From HGM13006 sp900757695 (GTDB lineage Bacteria; Bacillota; Clostridia; Oscillospirales; Oscillospiraceae), in NCBI GenBank assembly GCA_959607825.1, contig CAUHNW010000012.1, positions 1 through 64,000 on the forward strand: a stretch of DNA of 64,000 nucleotides, in the 5' to 3' direction. Made by a program: the position numbers and the translations under genes. Positions 1-8,412 of this stretch are shown here, in pieces; the stretch's first letter is position 1, and each line of letters starts with the position of its first letter. Below the pieces are notes generated by a model. It did no database searches, was not told the DNA's origin, and was given only the letters and a program-made list of their open reading frames with translations.

Positions 1-1519
1 TATTTACATCATTTTTCTTATTTACACCATCTAAGGACTTCATTGTCGGGAACAGGATCACGTCCCGGATGGTGCTGGAGCCAGTCAGCAGCATGACACA
101 GCGGTCAATGCCGATGCCAAGTCCGCCTGTGGGGGGCATGCCGTAGGACAGGGCCGTGATGAAGTCCTCATCCATCATGCCGGCTTCCTCATCGCCGCCT
201 TCCCGCATCTCCACCTGCTTCAGGAAGCGCTGACGCTGGTCAATGGGATCATTAAGCTCAGAGAAGGCGTTGCCCATCTCGCTGTGGCAGATAAACAGCT
301 CAAACCGCTCCGTAAGCCGGGGGTCGCTGGGACTGCGCTTTGCCAGCGGGGAGACATCCACCGGATGCATGGTGATAAAGGTAGGCTGGATCAGCTTTTC
401 CTCTACCTTCTGGTCAAAGCACTCATAGAGGGCATTGCCCCATGTAAGCTCCTTGCCCTCCGGGATCTCAACGCCATGGGCCTTGGCCGCAGCAACCGCA
501 GCCGCATCGTCGCCCTCAATGGCCATAAAGTCGATGCCAACATACTGCTTGACCGCCTCGGCCATGGTCATGCGGGGCCAGCCCTTCTTCAGGCTGATCT
601 CCTCGCCCATCCATGTAACCTCGGTGGTGCCCAGCAGCTCTTCCGCCGCACCGGACAGCAGATCCTCAAAGAGATCCATCATGTCGTTAAAGTCCGCATA
701 TGCCTCATAGAGCTCTACGGTGGTGAATTCCGGGTTATGCTTGGGATCCATGCCCTCGTTCCGGAAGATGCGTCCCACCTCATAGACCCGCTCCATGCCG
801 CCTACAATCAGGCGCTTCAGGTTCAGCTCTGTGGCGATCCGCAGATACATATCAATATCCAGCGTATTGTGATGGGTAATAAAGGGCCGTGCGCTGGCGC
901 CGCCGGAAATGGTGTTCAGTACCGGCGTCTCCACCTCAATATAGCCCCGATTATCCAGGAACCGTCTGAGATACTGGATAAACTTGGAGCGGAGCTCAAA
1001 GGTCTTCCGCACCTCCGGATTCATGATCAGATCCACATACCGCTGACGATAGCGGAGCTCCTGATTGGTCAGGCCATGGAACTTTTCGGGCAGCGGCAGC
1101 AGAGACTTGGACAGCAGCGTTACCTTCACCGCCCGGACGGAGATCTCCCCCCGCTGGGTGCGGAACACCACGCCGTCTACGCCCACGATATCGCCGATAT
1201 CATACTTCTTAAAGGTCTTATAGGGCTCCTCGCCCACCTCATCCCGGCGGACATAGAGCTGCACACGGCCTTCCCGATCCTGAAGATCGCAGAAGGTCAC
1301 CTTGCCCATCACTCGCTTGGACATCAGGCGTCCGGCGATCTGCACGGGCTTTTCCTCCATGGCCTCAAAGTTATCCCGAATCTCCTGGGTATTATTCTTC
1401 TTTTCAAATTTGGTGATCTGGAAGGGATCCTGTCCCGCCTCCTGCAGGGCCGTCAGCTTGTCCCGGCGGATCTTCAGCAGCTCACCAAGATTTTCGGTAT
1501 CATTCTTATTTTCCGGCAT
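1..1519 (-). CDS. lysS: Lysyl-tRNA synthetase, class II (3' end outside the window)
   Basis: Charges tRNA-Lys with lysine. The frame reads from ATG at 1519, preceded by GGAGGGG, to the window edge without a stop, giving about 506 residues. The N-terminal OB-fold (about residues 58-150, tRNA anticodon binding) is followed by the class II catalytic domain: motif 2 FRNEG...HNPEFT near residue 252 and motif 3 GLGIGIDR near residue 468. The usual bacterial enzyme ends just after the LFPTMK segment, but here the frame continues through an Asn/Lys-rich stretch off the edge, so a C-terminal extension exists whose length cannot be seen. It lies 14 bp downstream of greA and is probably co-transcribed with it. 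Confidence 0.97.
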   Translation of the reverse strand, partial: MPENKNDTENLGELLKIRRDKLTALQEAGQDPFQITKFEKKNNTQEIRDNFEAMEEKPVQIAGRLMSKRVMGKVTFCDLQDREGRVQLYVRRDEVGEEPYKTFKKYDIGDIVGVDGVVFRTQRGEISVRAVKVTLLSKSLLPLPEKFHGLTNQELRYRQRYVDLIMNPEVRKTFELRSKFIQYLRRFLDNRGYIEVETPVLNTISGGASARPFITHHNTLDIDMYLRIATELNLKRLIVGGMERVYEVGRIFRNEGMDPKHNPEFTTVELYEAYADFNDMMDLFEDLLSGAAEELLGTTEVTWMGEEISLKKGWPRMTMAEAVKQYVGIDFMAIEGDDAAAVAAAKAHGVEIPEGKELTWGNALYECFDQKVEEKLIQPTFITMHPVDVSPLAKRSPSDPRLTERFELFICHSEMGNAFSELNDPIDQRQRFLKQVEMREGGDEEAGMMDEDFITALSYGMPPTGGLGIGIDRCVMLLTGSSTIRDVILFPTMKSLDGVNKKNDVN

Positions 1520-1533
1520 CCGTGCCCCTCCGT

Positions 1534-2007
1534 TCAACGCGTAATTTTCAGTACCTTGTAGCTGATGGAGCCTACGGGAGCCTCCACCTCAACAATGTCG
1601 CCAACCTTTGTGCCAACCAGCGCAATGCCAAAGGGTGCATCGTCAGAAACGCGGCCATTGAGGGGATCCGCTTCCTGAGAACCTACCAGTTCAAAGGTCA
1701 GTTCTTCGTTATCGTCAATATCCAGTACGGTAAACGTACAGCCCAGACCAATATGATCCGCATCCGCTGCACCCGCATTGATTACTACCGCATTAGACAG
1801 GATGTCCTCAACCTCTGCGATACGGGCATAGAGCTTTGCCTGCTCGTTTTTCGCATCATCATACTCACTGTTCTCGGACAAGTCGCCGTATCCACGGGCG
1901 ACCTTGATCATTTCCGTAACTTCTTTATCCCGGTCTGTTTTCAGATAGGTAAGTTCTTTCTGGAGTTCTTCATATCGTTCCGGGGTAAGCTTATACTCTT
2001 TTGCCAT
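1534..2007 (-). CDS. greA: Transcription elongation factor GreA
   Basis: Rescues backtracked RNA polymerase by stimulating cleavage of the nascent RNA. The 157-residue protein has the usual length and order: an N-terminal coiled coil (about 1-75, containing GYGDLSENSEYDDAKNEQ, whose acidic tip residues enter the polymerase secondary channel) and a C-terminal FKBP-like domain ending in GSISYKVLKI. ATG at 2007 is chosen because GGAAAGGTG lies about 8 nt upstream; a TTG six bases earlier would sit almost on the ribosome site. greA-lysS with a 14-bp gap is a common clostridial pair. Confidence 0.97.
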   Translation of the reverse strand: MAKEYKLTPERYEELQKELTYLKTDRDKEVTEMIKVARGYGDLSENSEYDDAKNEQAKLYARIAEVEDILSNAVVINAGAADADHIGLGCTFTVLDIDDNEELTFELVGSQEADPLNGRVSDDAPFGIALVGTKVGDIVEVEAPVGSISYKVLKITR

Positions 2008-2107
2008 CGTCAAAACACCTTTCCTTTGCCGAAATCCGGCTGATATCTGTCATGGCGTCAGGGCTTTGATGCACCTGCCGCAAAAACGCTTCTAAATTGC
2101 CGCATGC

Positions 2108-3316
2108 TCACGGCAGCAGGCAGCCCAAGGCCGCCTGAATCTGCGGGTCATTCTCAGGCTCCAGCTTTTTCTGGGCCAGCTGTAGGGCCAATTCATCGTC
2201 CAGCGTGATTTCAATATCCGGGGTGACGCCTACATCAATGAGGCTCTCTCCATTGGGTGTAAAGTACTTTCCAATGGACAGATTCAGGCAGCTGCCGTCG
2301 CTGAGCGGAAGCCCCACCTGATAATAGCCCTTGCCGCAGGTCTTATCCCCCACGACCTTCCCGGCACCGTACTGCTGAATGGCGCAGGCAAAATACTCCG
2401 CCGCACTGTAGCTGTCGGCGTTGCAGAGTACCGCCATGGGAAGCTCCACACAGCTCTCATCGGAGGTTACGATCTCCTCTTCTCCGGCATAGTTGATGGT
2501 GTGGAAAATCACGCCCTCCGGCAGCAGATAGTCAAGGAGCCGGGTAAGCTCCGTCTTCAGTCCGCCGGGATTGTTGCGCACATCAAACAGCAAGCTTTCT
2601 GCGCCTTCCGATTGCAGCTTCTCCACCTGCTCCCGCACCGCATCGGCACAGCCGGCATCAAAGTTGTCGATCTGGATATAGCCCACATTGCCTTCCAGCA
2701 TTTGCCCTCTGGCGGGCACGACAGAAAAGGCACGCCGTTCCACGGTGAAATCCTTTTCAGTCTCTCCCCGCAGGAATGTCAGGGTAACATCGGTGCCCTC
2801 TTTGCCTTTTACCATATTCTTCACTTCGGTCAGAGATATCTCCGGTACGGAAGTACCGTCCACCGCAGTGAGCACATCTCCAGCCAGCACGCCGGCTTCC
2901 TCCGCCGGGCCGCCTTCGGTGACATCCGTCACCTCGTAGCCCACAAGGTTCCCGTCCTCATCCTGCTTGGCCGTAATGGTGATGCCCACGCCCACATAGG
3001 AATTATCAATATTATCCAGATAGCTCTGGTAATCCGCCGCAGATACATAGTAGCTCCAGCGGTCCCCAAGGCCGGATATGATCCCCGAGGCCATAGCGTC
3101 ATTCACCGCAGTGATGTCAACATCATCTCCGATGAAGTATTCGTCCACCAGCCCCATGATCTCCTTATATTTTTCTACGCCTGCGTCAACTTCCTCGGTC
3201 CGGCTCTGCGGCTCTGTCGTTCGCAGGAACTGCGAAACATTGATGGTCAGACCGGCGCAAAGCCCCATGACCAGTGCCGCCAGCACCGCAGCGTAGCGCC
3301 GTAATTTATGCTCCAT
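2108..3316 (-). CDS. S41 family C-terminal processing peptidase (CtpA-like)
   Basis: Membrane-anchored serine protease that trims C-termini of extracytoplasmic proteins. The 402-residue protein has one N-terminal membrane segment (about 8-27), a PDZ domain (about 105-185) that should recognise the substrate tail, and an S41 peptidase domain (about 205-375). The Ser/Lys dyad is visible as Ser304 in NADSYSAAE and Lys329 in TCGKG, 25 residues apart as is usual for the family. ATG at 3316 follows AGAGGCGGC; an in-frame start further upstream would overlap the small gene in front. The 36-aa membrane peptide gene ends 10 bp upstream, so the two are probably one transcript. The natural substrate is unknown. 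Confidence 0.93.
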   Translation of the reverse strand: MEHKLRRYAAVLAALVMGLCAGLTINVSQFLRTTEPQSRTEEVDAGVEKYKEIMGLVDEYFIGDDVDITAVNDAMASGIISGLGDRWSYYVSAADYQSYLDNIDNSYVGVGITITAKQDEDGNLVGYEVTDVTEGGPAEEAGVLAGDVLTAVDGTSVPEISLTEVKNMVKGKEGTDVTLTFLRGETEKDFTVERRAFSVVPARGQMLEGNVGYIQIDNFDAGCADAVREQVEKLQSEGAESLLFDVRNNPGGLKTELTRLLDYLLPEGVIFHTINYAGEEEIVTSDESCVELPMAVLCNADSYSAAEYFACAIQQYGAGKVVGDKTCGKGYYQVGLPLSDGSCLNLSIGKYFTPNGESLIDVGVTPDIEITLDDELALQLAQKKLEPENDPQIQAALGCLLP

Positions 3317-3326
3317 CTGCCGCCTC

Positions 3327-3437
3327 TTAAATCTGTGCCAGACCGCCGATGATCTCCGCCACAATGGGCACAATGATCAGCAGTGCCAGCAGTCCTGCCA
3401 CAATGGATACCATTCGTTTGCGTTGTTTATTTGACAT
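3327..3437 (-). CDS. Small single-pass membrane peptide (36 aa)
   Basis: A 36-codon frame with ATG at 3437, a good ribosome site (GGAGAGGGAC, 3 nt before the ATG) and TAA at 3327. The peptide starts with a basic head (MSNKQRKRM) followed by one hydrophobic helix (about residues 10-33), so it should insert with the N-terminus in the cytoplasm. It ends 10 bp before the S41 protease gene, whose ribosome site overlaps its tail; this tight spacing and the clean ribosome site argue that it is real. I do not recognise the family. A role as partner or substrate of the protease is only a guess. Confidence 0.6.
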   Translation of the reverse strand: MSNKQRKRMVSIVAGLLALLIIVPIVAEIIGGLAQI

Positions 3438-3462
3438 AAAGTCCCTCTCCCGCGCAGCACGA

Positions 3463-4557
3463 TCAGCGCGTATAGATTTCTCTGGAATCCAGATATTTCT
3501 TGACCATCAGCGCCACCTTGAAGATGATCGCATGATCGAATTCACGGAGATCCAGTCCGGTGATCTTCTTGATCTTCTCCAGCCGATACACCAGCGTATT
3601 CCGGTGCACAAACAGCTTTCTGGAGGTCTCAGACACATTCAGGTTGTTCTCAAAGAACTTGTTGATGGTAAACAGGGTCTCCTGATCCAGCGCATCAATG
3701 GAGTTCTTTTTGAACACCTCGGACAGGAAGATCTCACACAGGGTCGTGGGCAGCTGATAGATCAGACGGCCAAGGCCCAGATTTTCATAGTTGATGATGC
3801 TCTTCTCCGTATCAAAGACCTTCCCCACCTCAATGGCAGTCTGGGCCTCCTTATAGGAATCCGCCAGCTCCCGGATGTGGCTGGCCACCGTACCGATGCC
3901 GATCACTGTTTTCACAAAGATCTCGGAATTCAGGGTCTCCTCGATGCTCTGGGCAAGCTTTACAAGCTCCTTCCCGTCGCAGTTGGGCTGGACCTGCTTT
4001 ACCAGTACGATATCCGTCTCGTTGATGGACAATACATAGTCCTGCTGCTTTTCCACAAACATATTCTGAAGAATGTCCATGGCCGCAACATCCACCTTGC
4101 CCACCTGCCGGATCAGCAGCACCGCTCTGGGCACATCCGTTACAAAGTGCAGCTCCTTGGCATGGATGTAGATATCCCCGGGCAGGATGTTGTCGGTGAT
4201 GATATTTTTGACAAACGTACCGCGGTCATGCTTTTCCTCATAGCTTGTCTTTGCGCCGTTGAGGGCAACGCATGCCATAATACACAGGCTTTTGGCAAGC
4301 TCATCCTCGCCGTCCACATAAACGGCATAGTCAAACCGTGCGCTCCAGCTCTGCAGGGCCTTAAAGGTTTTTCCGTCCGTCACCGTTACCAGCTCATTGG
4401 CCGCATTCAGGCGGTGGACAGCGTCTTCCCACTTATCACCCAGACCGGAAGGCTCTGTTGCTGCAATTACATTGCCCTCGCCGTCAATCACGCCAACAAG
4501 GCGGTCGCTGGCGTCCTTCATCTGCATGATAACACTCTGAAACATTCTGCTGGACAT
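3463..4557 (-). CDS. PucR/CdaR-family transcriptional regulator
   Basis: A 364-residue protein ending in the PucR-type helix-turn-helix (about 300-355: NLNVSETSRKLFVHRNTLVYRLEKI-like core, split here as NVSETSRKLF and HRNTLVYRLEKI). The N-terminal and central parts resemble the sensor and degenerate GGDEF-like regions of CdaR/PucR regulators. The ligand cannot be read from sequence; relatives respond to sugar acids, purines or amino acids. It lies downstream of the msmX-like ATPase gene but has its own strong promoter and is separated from it by a terminator, so the two are neighbours rather than clear operon partners. Confidence 0.85.
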   Translation of the reverse strand: MSSRMFQSVIMQMKDASDRLVGVIDGEGNVIAATEPSGLGDKWEDAVHRLNAANELVTVTDGKTFKALQSWSARFDYAVYVDGEDELAKSLCIMACVALNGAKTSYEEKHDRGTFVKNIITDNILPGDIYIHAKELHFVTDVPRAVLLIRQVGKVDVAAMDILQNMFVEKQQDYVLSINETDIVLVKQVQPNCDGKELVKLAQSIEETLNSEIFVKTVIGIGTVASHIRELADSYKEAQTAIEVGKVFDTEKSIINYENLGLGRLIYQLPTTLCEIFLSEVFKKNSIDALDQETLFTINKFFENNLNVSETSRKLFVHRNTLVYRLEKIKKITGLDLREFDHAIIFKVALMVKKYLDSREIYTR

Positions 4558-4662
4558 AGCAGTTTTCCTCCTTCATGGCAGCATTCCAAGGGATGCCTCC
4601 AGATTTTGATATGCTCCTGCGGTAAACATGTCAGTCCTCATATTTACACATTTAACTTATTT

Positions 4663-4691
4663 ACTATAAACGTTTTTTGTGAATATTGCAA
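4663..4691 (-). promoter_or_regulatory. Sigma-A promoter for the PucR-type regulator
   Basis: TTGCAA (-35), 17-bp spacer, TATAGT (-10), read on the minus strand. It lies about 105 bp upstream of the start at 4557 and just past the msmX terminator. Confidence 0.75.
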
Positions 4692-4767
4692 GACCCTCAT
4701 GACAATTTGCACAGGGTTTTCCCAATATTCTTGTATAGGATTGCACGATTTTTCTGCTTTTCTCCGC

Positions 4768-4796
4768 AGAAAAGGGGCTGACCGATGGTCAGCCCC
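4768..4796 (-). terminator. Intrinsic terminator of the msmX-like gene
   Basis: Ten-base-pair GC-rich stem GGGGCTGACC/GGTCAGCCCC with a 3-nt loop, followed on the minus strand by TTTTCT; 24 bp after the ATPase stop codon. Confidence 0.9.
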
Positions 4797-4819
4797 TCAC
4801 TTCATTCAAGTGGTTTCAA

Positions 4820-5947
4820 TTAGAGATCGATGCACTTCTCAGTGTCAGGATCAAACAGATGAACACGATCTGCCTCGAAGGTAACTTCGATCTTGTCGCC
4901 CATCTTTGCGGTGGAGGTAGGATCCACGCGAGCAGTAAACTGCTTGCCGCCGATGACCAGGAACAGGTTGGTCTCGGAGCCCAGAGGCTCAACGGTATCA
5001 ACGGTAGCGGTGAACTTGTACTGAGGATAGTTGGTCAGGTACAGCTTCTCGTCATGGATGTGCTCGGGACGGATGCCCATAACAACTTCCTTGCCAATGT
5101 AAGCAAGAACCTCAGGCTTCAGGCCCAGCACATCGGGCAGCTGAATGGTAGCGTTCTCGTTCTCATCGCCGAAGGTGATGTAGGTGTGGCCATCCTTGGA
5201 GGACAGCTTGGAGCCTTCCAGCTTGTTCATGGAAGGAGAACCAATGAAGGTAGCAACGAACAGGTTAACAGGGTTCTGATACAGATCCTGAGGAGTAGAA
5301 ACCTGCTGCATGATGCCGTCCTTCATAACAACGATACGGGAACCCATGGTCATAGCCTCGGTCTGGTCATGGGTAACGTAAATGAAGGTGGTATCCAGCT
5401 TCTTATGAAGCTTGGTCAGCTCGGAACGCATCTGCGCACGGAGCTTTGCGTCCAGGTTGGACAGAGGCTCGTCCAGCAGGAAGACCTTGGGGTTACGCAC
5501 AATTGCACGGCCCAGAGCAACACGCTGACGCTGACCACCGGACAGAGCGGCGGGCTTACGGTCAAGCAGATGCTCGATCTCAAGGATCTGAGCAGCCTCT
5601 TCTACGCGGCGCTTGATCTCATCCTTGGGCGTCTTGCGAAGCTTCAGGCCGAAGGACATGTTCTCATAAACGGTCATATGCGGATACAGAGCATAGTTCT
5701 GGAATACCATTGCGATGTCTCTCTCCTTGGGAGGAACATCGTTGCAGAGCTTGCCATCGATGTACAGCTCGCCCTCGGAAATCTCTTCCAGACCTGCAAT
5801 CATACGCAGGGTGGTGGACTTACCGCAGCCGGAAGGGCCGACCAGAATGATAAATTCCTTATCTTCGATATCAAGGTTGAAGTCGGTGACTGCAATGACA
5901 CCGCCTGCATATTTCTTATAAATATGCTTCATAGTTACGCTGGACAT
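4820..5947 (-). CDS. MsmX/UgpC-type ABC transporter ATPase (CUT1 sugar importers)
   Basis: ATPase subunit of carbohydrate importers, acting at the cytoplasmic membrane face. The 375 residues show Walker A GPSGCGKST (37-45), Q-loop VFQNYALYP (81-89), signature LSGGQ (135-139), Walker B VFLLDEPLSNLDA (155-167), switch His in YVTHDQTEAM, and a C-terminal TOBE/OB regulatory domain (about 240-375). No permease or binding protein gene is adjacent. That is typical of MsmX-like ATPases, which serve several CUT1 transporters encoded elsewhere; the orphan binding protein at 47743-49500 could be one client. It has its own promoter and terminator. Confidence 0.93.
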   Translation of the reverse strand: MSSVTMKHIYKKYAGGVIAVTDFNLDIEDKEFIILVGPSGCGKSTTLRMIAGLEEISEGELYIDGKLCNDVPPKERDIAMVFQNYALYPHMTVYENMSFGLKLRKTPKDEIKRRVEEAAQILEIEHLLDRKPAALSGGQRQRVALGRAIVRNPKVFLLDEPLSNLDAKLRAQMRSELTKLHKKLDTTFIYVTHDQTEAMTMGSRIVVMKDGIMQQVSTPQDLYQNPVNLFVATFIGSPSMNKLEGSKLSSKDGHTYITFGDENENATIQLPDVLGLKPEVLAYIGKEVVMGIRPEHIHDEKLYLTNYPQYKFTATVDTVEPLGSETNLFLVIGGKQFTARVDPTSTAKMGDKIEVTFEADRVHLFDPDTEKCIDL

Positions 5948-6009
5948 AATATACCCCCATCTTTGCTTGTTTAGGATGCTGATATTCTAACACACGAAAA
6001 ACCGTCTGT

Positions 6010-6038
6010 ATAGTATCCGATTTACCAAAGGTTTTCAA
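6010..6038 (-). promoter_or_regulatory. Promoter of the msmX-like gene
   Basis: TTGAAA, 17-bp spacer, TACTAT on the minus strand; about 60 bp upstream of the ATG at 5947. Confidence 0.65.
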
Positions 6039-6094
6039 AAAGCTTTGGTGAATCTGCCCATTGCACGAAAAAACCATCGCAATTCTGTGTAAAA

Positions 6095-6778
6095 TTACAA
6101 GATATTGTCGATTTCCTGCGCCGAAAGCAGCCGCCATGTGCCCTTTGGCAGCTCTCCCAATTCCAGCGTTCCCTCCCGACCCCTGCGGAGATAGGTCACG
6201 GGCTTTCCCCGGGAGGCCAGCATCCGCCGAACCTGATGGTACTTCCCCTCCCGTACCGTTACCACACAGCCCGCTCCGCTTTTCCGCAGTCCCGCCGGCA
6301 GGCATTCCGTCCCGTCCCGGAGCACAATCCCCTGTGCAAAGGCATGGATATCTCCCTCGTCGATCTGCCCCTCGGTCTCCGCATAGTATTCCTTCTCCAC
6401 CTGATGCTTGGGGCTGGTGAGCCGGTGCCCCAGATCCCCGTCATTGGTAAAGAGCAGCAGTCCCTCTGTCTCCTTGTCCAGCCGCCCCACCGGAAACAGC
6501 TTCTGATACTCCGGCGGCAAAAGCTCCATGACCGTCTGATCTCTGGGATCACTGGTGGAGGTCACATACCCTGCGGGCTTATGGAGCATCAGCACCACTC
6601 TGCCCATCTGCCGTACCGGAATACCGTCTGCGCAGATCGTCTGCTGCTCCGTCACCTTCTGCTCCGGTTTTTTCACCACTTCCCCATCCACCGTGACACG
6701 GCCCTGACGGATCATGGCTTTCAGCTCCGTCCGGGTTCCCACCCCCGCATCGGAAAGGAATTTATCCAGTCGCACCAT
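6095..6778 (-). CDS. RsuA/RluB-family rRNA pseudouridine synthase
   Basis: Isomerises a uridine in ribosomal RNA. The 227-residue protein has an N-terminal S4 RNA-binding domain (2-48), then the RsuA-type catalytic domain with Asp101 in the GRLDKETEGLL motif and the family motif GKYHQVRRML near residue 180. Length fits RsuA/RluB; the target (16S U516 or 23S U2605) cannot be decided from sequence alone. Start ATG at 6778 follows GAGG with 8-nt spacing. The gene stands alone between the msmX-like gene and a divergent DUF4830 gene. Confidence 0.9.
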   Translation of the reverse strand: MVRLDKFLSDAGVGTRTELKAMIRQGRVTVDGEVVKKPEQKVTEQQTICADGIPVRQMGRVVLMLHKPAGYVTSTSDPRDQTVMELLPPEYQKLFPVGRLDKETEGLLLFTNDGDLGHRLTSPKHQVEKEYYAETEGQIDEGDIHAFAQGIVLRDGTECLPAGLRKSGAGCVVTVREGKYHQVRRMLASRGKPVTYLRRGREGTLELGELPKGTWRLLSAQEIDNIL

Positions 6779-6862
6779 AAATTTGTCCTCACTTTCGTTC
6801 TAACCTGTCCCCACCCGGAATAAAGTGCATTAGAAATTAAACCGCATGCAGGAGGAATCCAT

Positions 6863-7330
6863 ATGGTCATTTTAACCGCAAAGCTCTCCAAAGGCAAGCT
6901 CATTGGTATCGTGGCCGCCGCAGCGGCGCTGGTATTGCTGATTATTTTTCTGGCAAACCGCGGCACCGGAACCGCCATTGAGACCGCCGCCCCCAAAAAG
7001 CTGGACACCCCGGAAAGCCGGATTGAGTTTCTCTCCTCGCTGGGCTATACCGTTGCGGAAGAGCCTGTCCGCACCCAGGAGGTCCTGATTCCCAAGGAGT
7101 GGAACGAGGTCTATGAGCAGTACGCCGCCCTCCAGAGCACCCAGGGCTTCAAGCTCTCCAAGTATAAAGGAAAGCACGCCATGCAGTATGTCTACGAGAT
7201 CACAAACTGGCCTGAGCGCAGCGAGAACCCCGTCTACGCCACGCTCCTCTGCTGCAAGGGAAAGCTCATTGCCGGAGAGCTGACCCGAAACGGCCCGGAC
7301 GGCTTTCTGCGCCCGCTGCTCTCCGCTTAG
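6863..7330 (+). CDS. DUF4830 domain protein, membrane anchored
   Basis: A 155-residue protein with a short basic head, one membrane segment (about 11-30) and an extracytoplasmic domain. The stretch from TPESRIEFLSSLGY through EVLIPKEWNEVYEQY to the YEITNWP region matches the pattern I know for DUF4830, a clostridial family of unknown function. Ribosome site AGGAGG lies 6-7 nt before ATG 6863. It is a single-gene unit divergent from the RsuA-type gene; the strong promoter of the next unit starts 38 bp downstream. The domain call is moderately sure; function is unknown. Confidence 0.75.
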   Translation: MVILTAKLSKGKLIGIVAAAAALVLLIIFLANRGTGTAIETAAPKKLDTPESRIEFLSSLGYTVAEEPVRTQEVLIPKEWNEVYEQYAALQSTQGFKLSKYKGKHAMQYVYEITNWPERSENPVYATLLCCKGKLIAGELTRNGPDGFLRPLLSA

Positions 7331-7367
7331 AATTTCCTTTCGCCATGAAAATATTTCTCCAAGTGGG

Positions 7368-7396
7368 TTGACAAGGGAATCCCCCCCTGCTATAAT
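7368..7396 (+). promoter_or_regulatory. Consensus promoter of the FMN riboswitch-ribU unit
   Basis: Perfect TTGACA and TATAAT hexamers with a 17-bp spacer; transcription should start near 7403, 25 bp before the riboswitch. Confidence 0.9.
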
Positions 7397-7427
7397 ACCC
7401 TCAGAAACAGAATATCTGATGAACCAT

Positions 7428-7588
7428 GTTTTCAGGGCAGGGTGCGCAGCAGATCTGCTGCAATTCCCGACCGGCGGTGATGGCTTTGGCTCAGTCCGCG
7501 AGCGCTTTGGCGCTGAACCGGTGAAATTCCGGTACCGACAGTAACTGGTCTCCTTCGGGGCGGCCACAAGTCTGGATGAAAGAAGATG
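7428..7588 (+). ncRNA. FMN riboswitch (RFN element)
   Basis: The conserved RFN blocks are present in order: TTTCAGGGCAGGGTG at the 5' side, ATTCCCGACCGGCGGTG, GTCCGCGAGCG, CCGGTGAAATTCCGGTACCGACAGT (given here as two blocks, ending in CCGACAGT), and AGTCTGGATG-AAAGAAGA at the 3' side. It binds FMN and lies in the 5' leader of ribU with an intrinsic terminator directly after it, so high FMN should stop transcription before the riboflavin importer gene. Confidence 0.96.
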
Positions 7589-7614
7589 TGTCTCACACCT
7601 CCCTTAGATTTGTG

Positions 7615-7648
7615 ACACCTGAATGCACGGCAGCATTCAGGTGTTTTG
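7615..7648 (+). terminator. Regulated terminator of the FMN riboswitch
   Basis: A perfect 12-bp stem, ACACCTGAATGC/GCATTCAGGTGT, followed by TTTT. It sits between the aptamer and the ribU ribosome site and is the natural off-state of the switch. Confidence 0.9.
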
Positions 7649-7670
7649 CAAATTTAAGGAGGTTTTTTTG

Positions 7671-8327
7671 ATGACCAACACCGTTTCCACCACCCGCACC
7701 TCGACCACCCACAAGATCGTGGTCACTGCCATGCTCTCTGCCGTGGCCTTTGCGCTGATGTTCATTGAGGTGCCGATCCCCGCACTGATCCCGTCCTTTG
7801 TAAAAATGGATATCTCCGACCTGCCGGAGCTTCTGGGCGCTTTTGCGCTGGGTCCGGTCTATGGCAGCATTATCTGCCTGCTGAAGAATCTTTTGCACAT
7901 TCTCATCAAAGGCACCAGCTCCGGCGGCGCCGGGGAACTGTGCAACTTCCTGCTGGGTGTATTCCTTGTGGTACCCGCAGGTGCGCTGTACCGGAAGCTC
8001 AAGCCCAAGGATACCGCCAATATGACCCGTCAGGAAGTCAAAGCCAAGGGGCTCAAGGCCGCGATCATCGGCGCTCTGGTAGGTACCATCGTTATGGCTG
8101 TCGCTTCTGTTCCCCTGAACTACTTTGTCACCTATCCCATCTATGCCAAGATGTTCGGCGGCATGGAGCTGATCATTGGCGCCTATCAGACCATTCTCCC
8201 CTCCATGAAGGGCCTGCTCCAGTGCCTGCTGGTCTTTAATATGCCCTTTACCTTTGTCAAGGGTCTGCTGGATGTTGTGCTGTGCTTCCTGATCTATAAG
8301 CCCCTGTCTCCCCTGCTGCACAAATAA
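7671..8327 (+). CDS. ribU: Riboflavin ECF transporter substrate-binding subunit RibU
   Basis: Membrane S-component that captures riboflavin and works with the shared ECF energising module. The 218-residue protein has about six hydrophobic segments and the RibU/ECF-S pattern near the N-terminus (ALMFIEVPIP followed by MDISDLPELLGAFALGP). ATG at 7671 is chosen because AAGGAGG lies 8 nt upstream; an earlier in-frame ATG at 7623 falls inside the terminator stem. FMN-riboswitch control fits the riboflavin assignment. The C-terminal half carries a hydrophilic loop around residues 110-125. The energising EcfA/EcfT genes are not here. Confidence 0.95.
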   Translation: MTNTVSTTRTSTTHKIVVTAMLSAVAFALMFIEVPIPALIPSFVKMDISDLPELLGAFALGPVYGSIICLLKNLLHILIKGTSSGGAGELCNFLLGVFLVVPAGALYRKLKPKDTANMTRQEVKAKGLKAAIIGALVGTIVMAVASVPLNYFVTYPIYAKMFGGMELIIGAYQTILPSMKGLLQCLLVFNMPFTFVKGLLDVVLCFLIYKPLSPLLHK

Positions 8328-8339
8328 TTCCTCACATAC

Positions 8340-8377
8340 AAGGACCTGCCGCGAATGGATCGCGGCAGGTCCTTTTT
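8340..8377 (+). terminator. Intrinsic terminator of ribU
   Basis: A perfect 15-bp stem, AAGGACCTGCCGCGA/TCGCGGCAGGTCCTT, followed by a T run on the plus strand; 13 bp after the ribU stop. Confidence 0.92.
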
Positions 8378-8412
8378 GTTCGCTCACAGCATTTCGCCGT
8401 TTTATATTCGAC

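Noticed and set aside
284..1561. Long plus-strand open frame of 425 codons
   Set aside because: It is antisense to lysS, which shows all class II synthetase motifs on the minus strand; the frame is a by-product of GC-rich codon usage.
7623..7670. Earlier in-frame start for ribU
   Set aside because: The ATG lies in the stem of the FMN riboswitch terminator and has no ribosome site, while AAGGAGG precedes ATG 7671.
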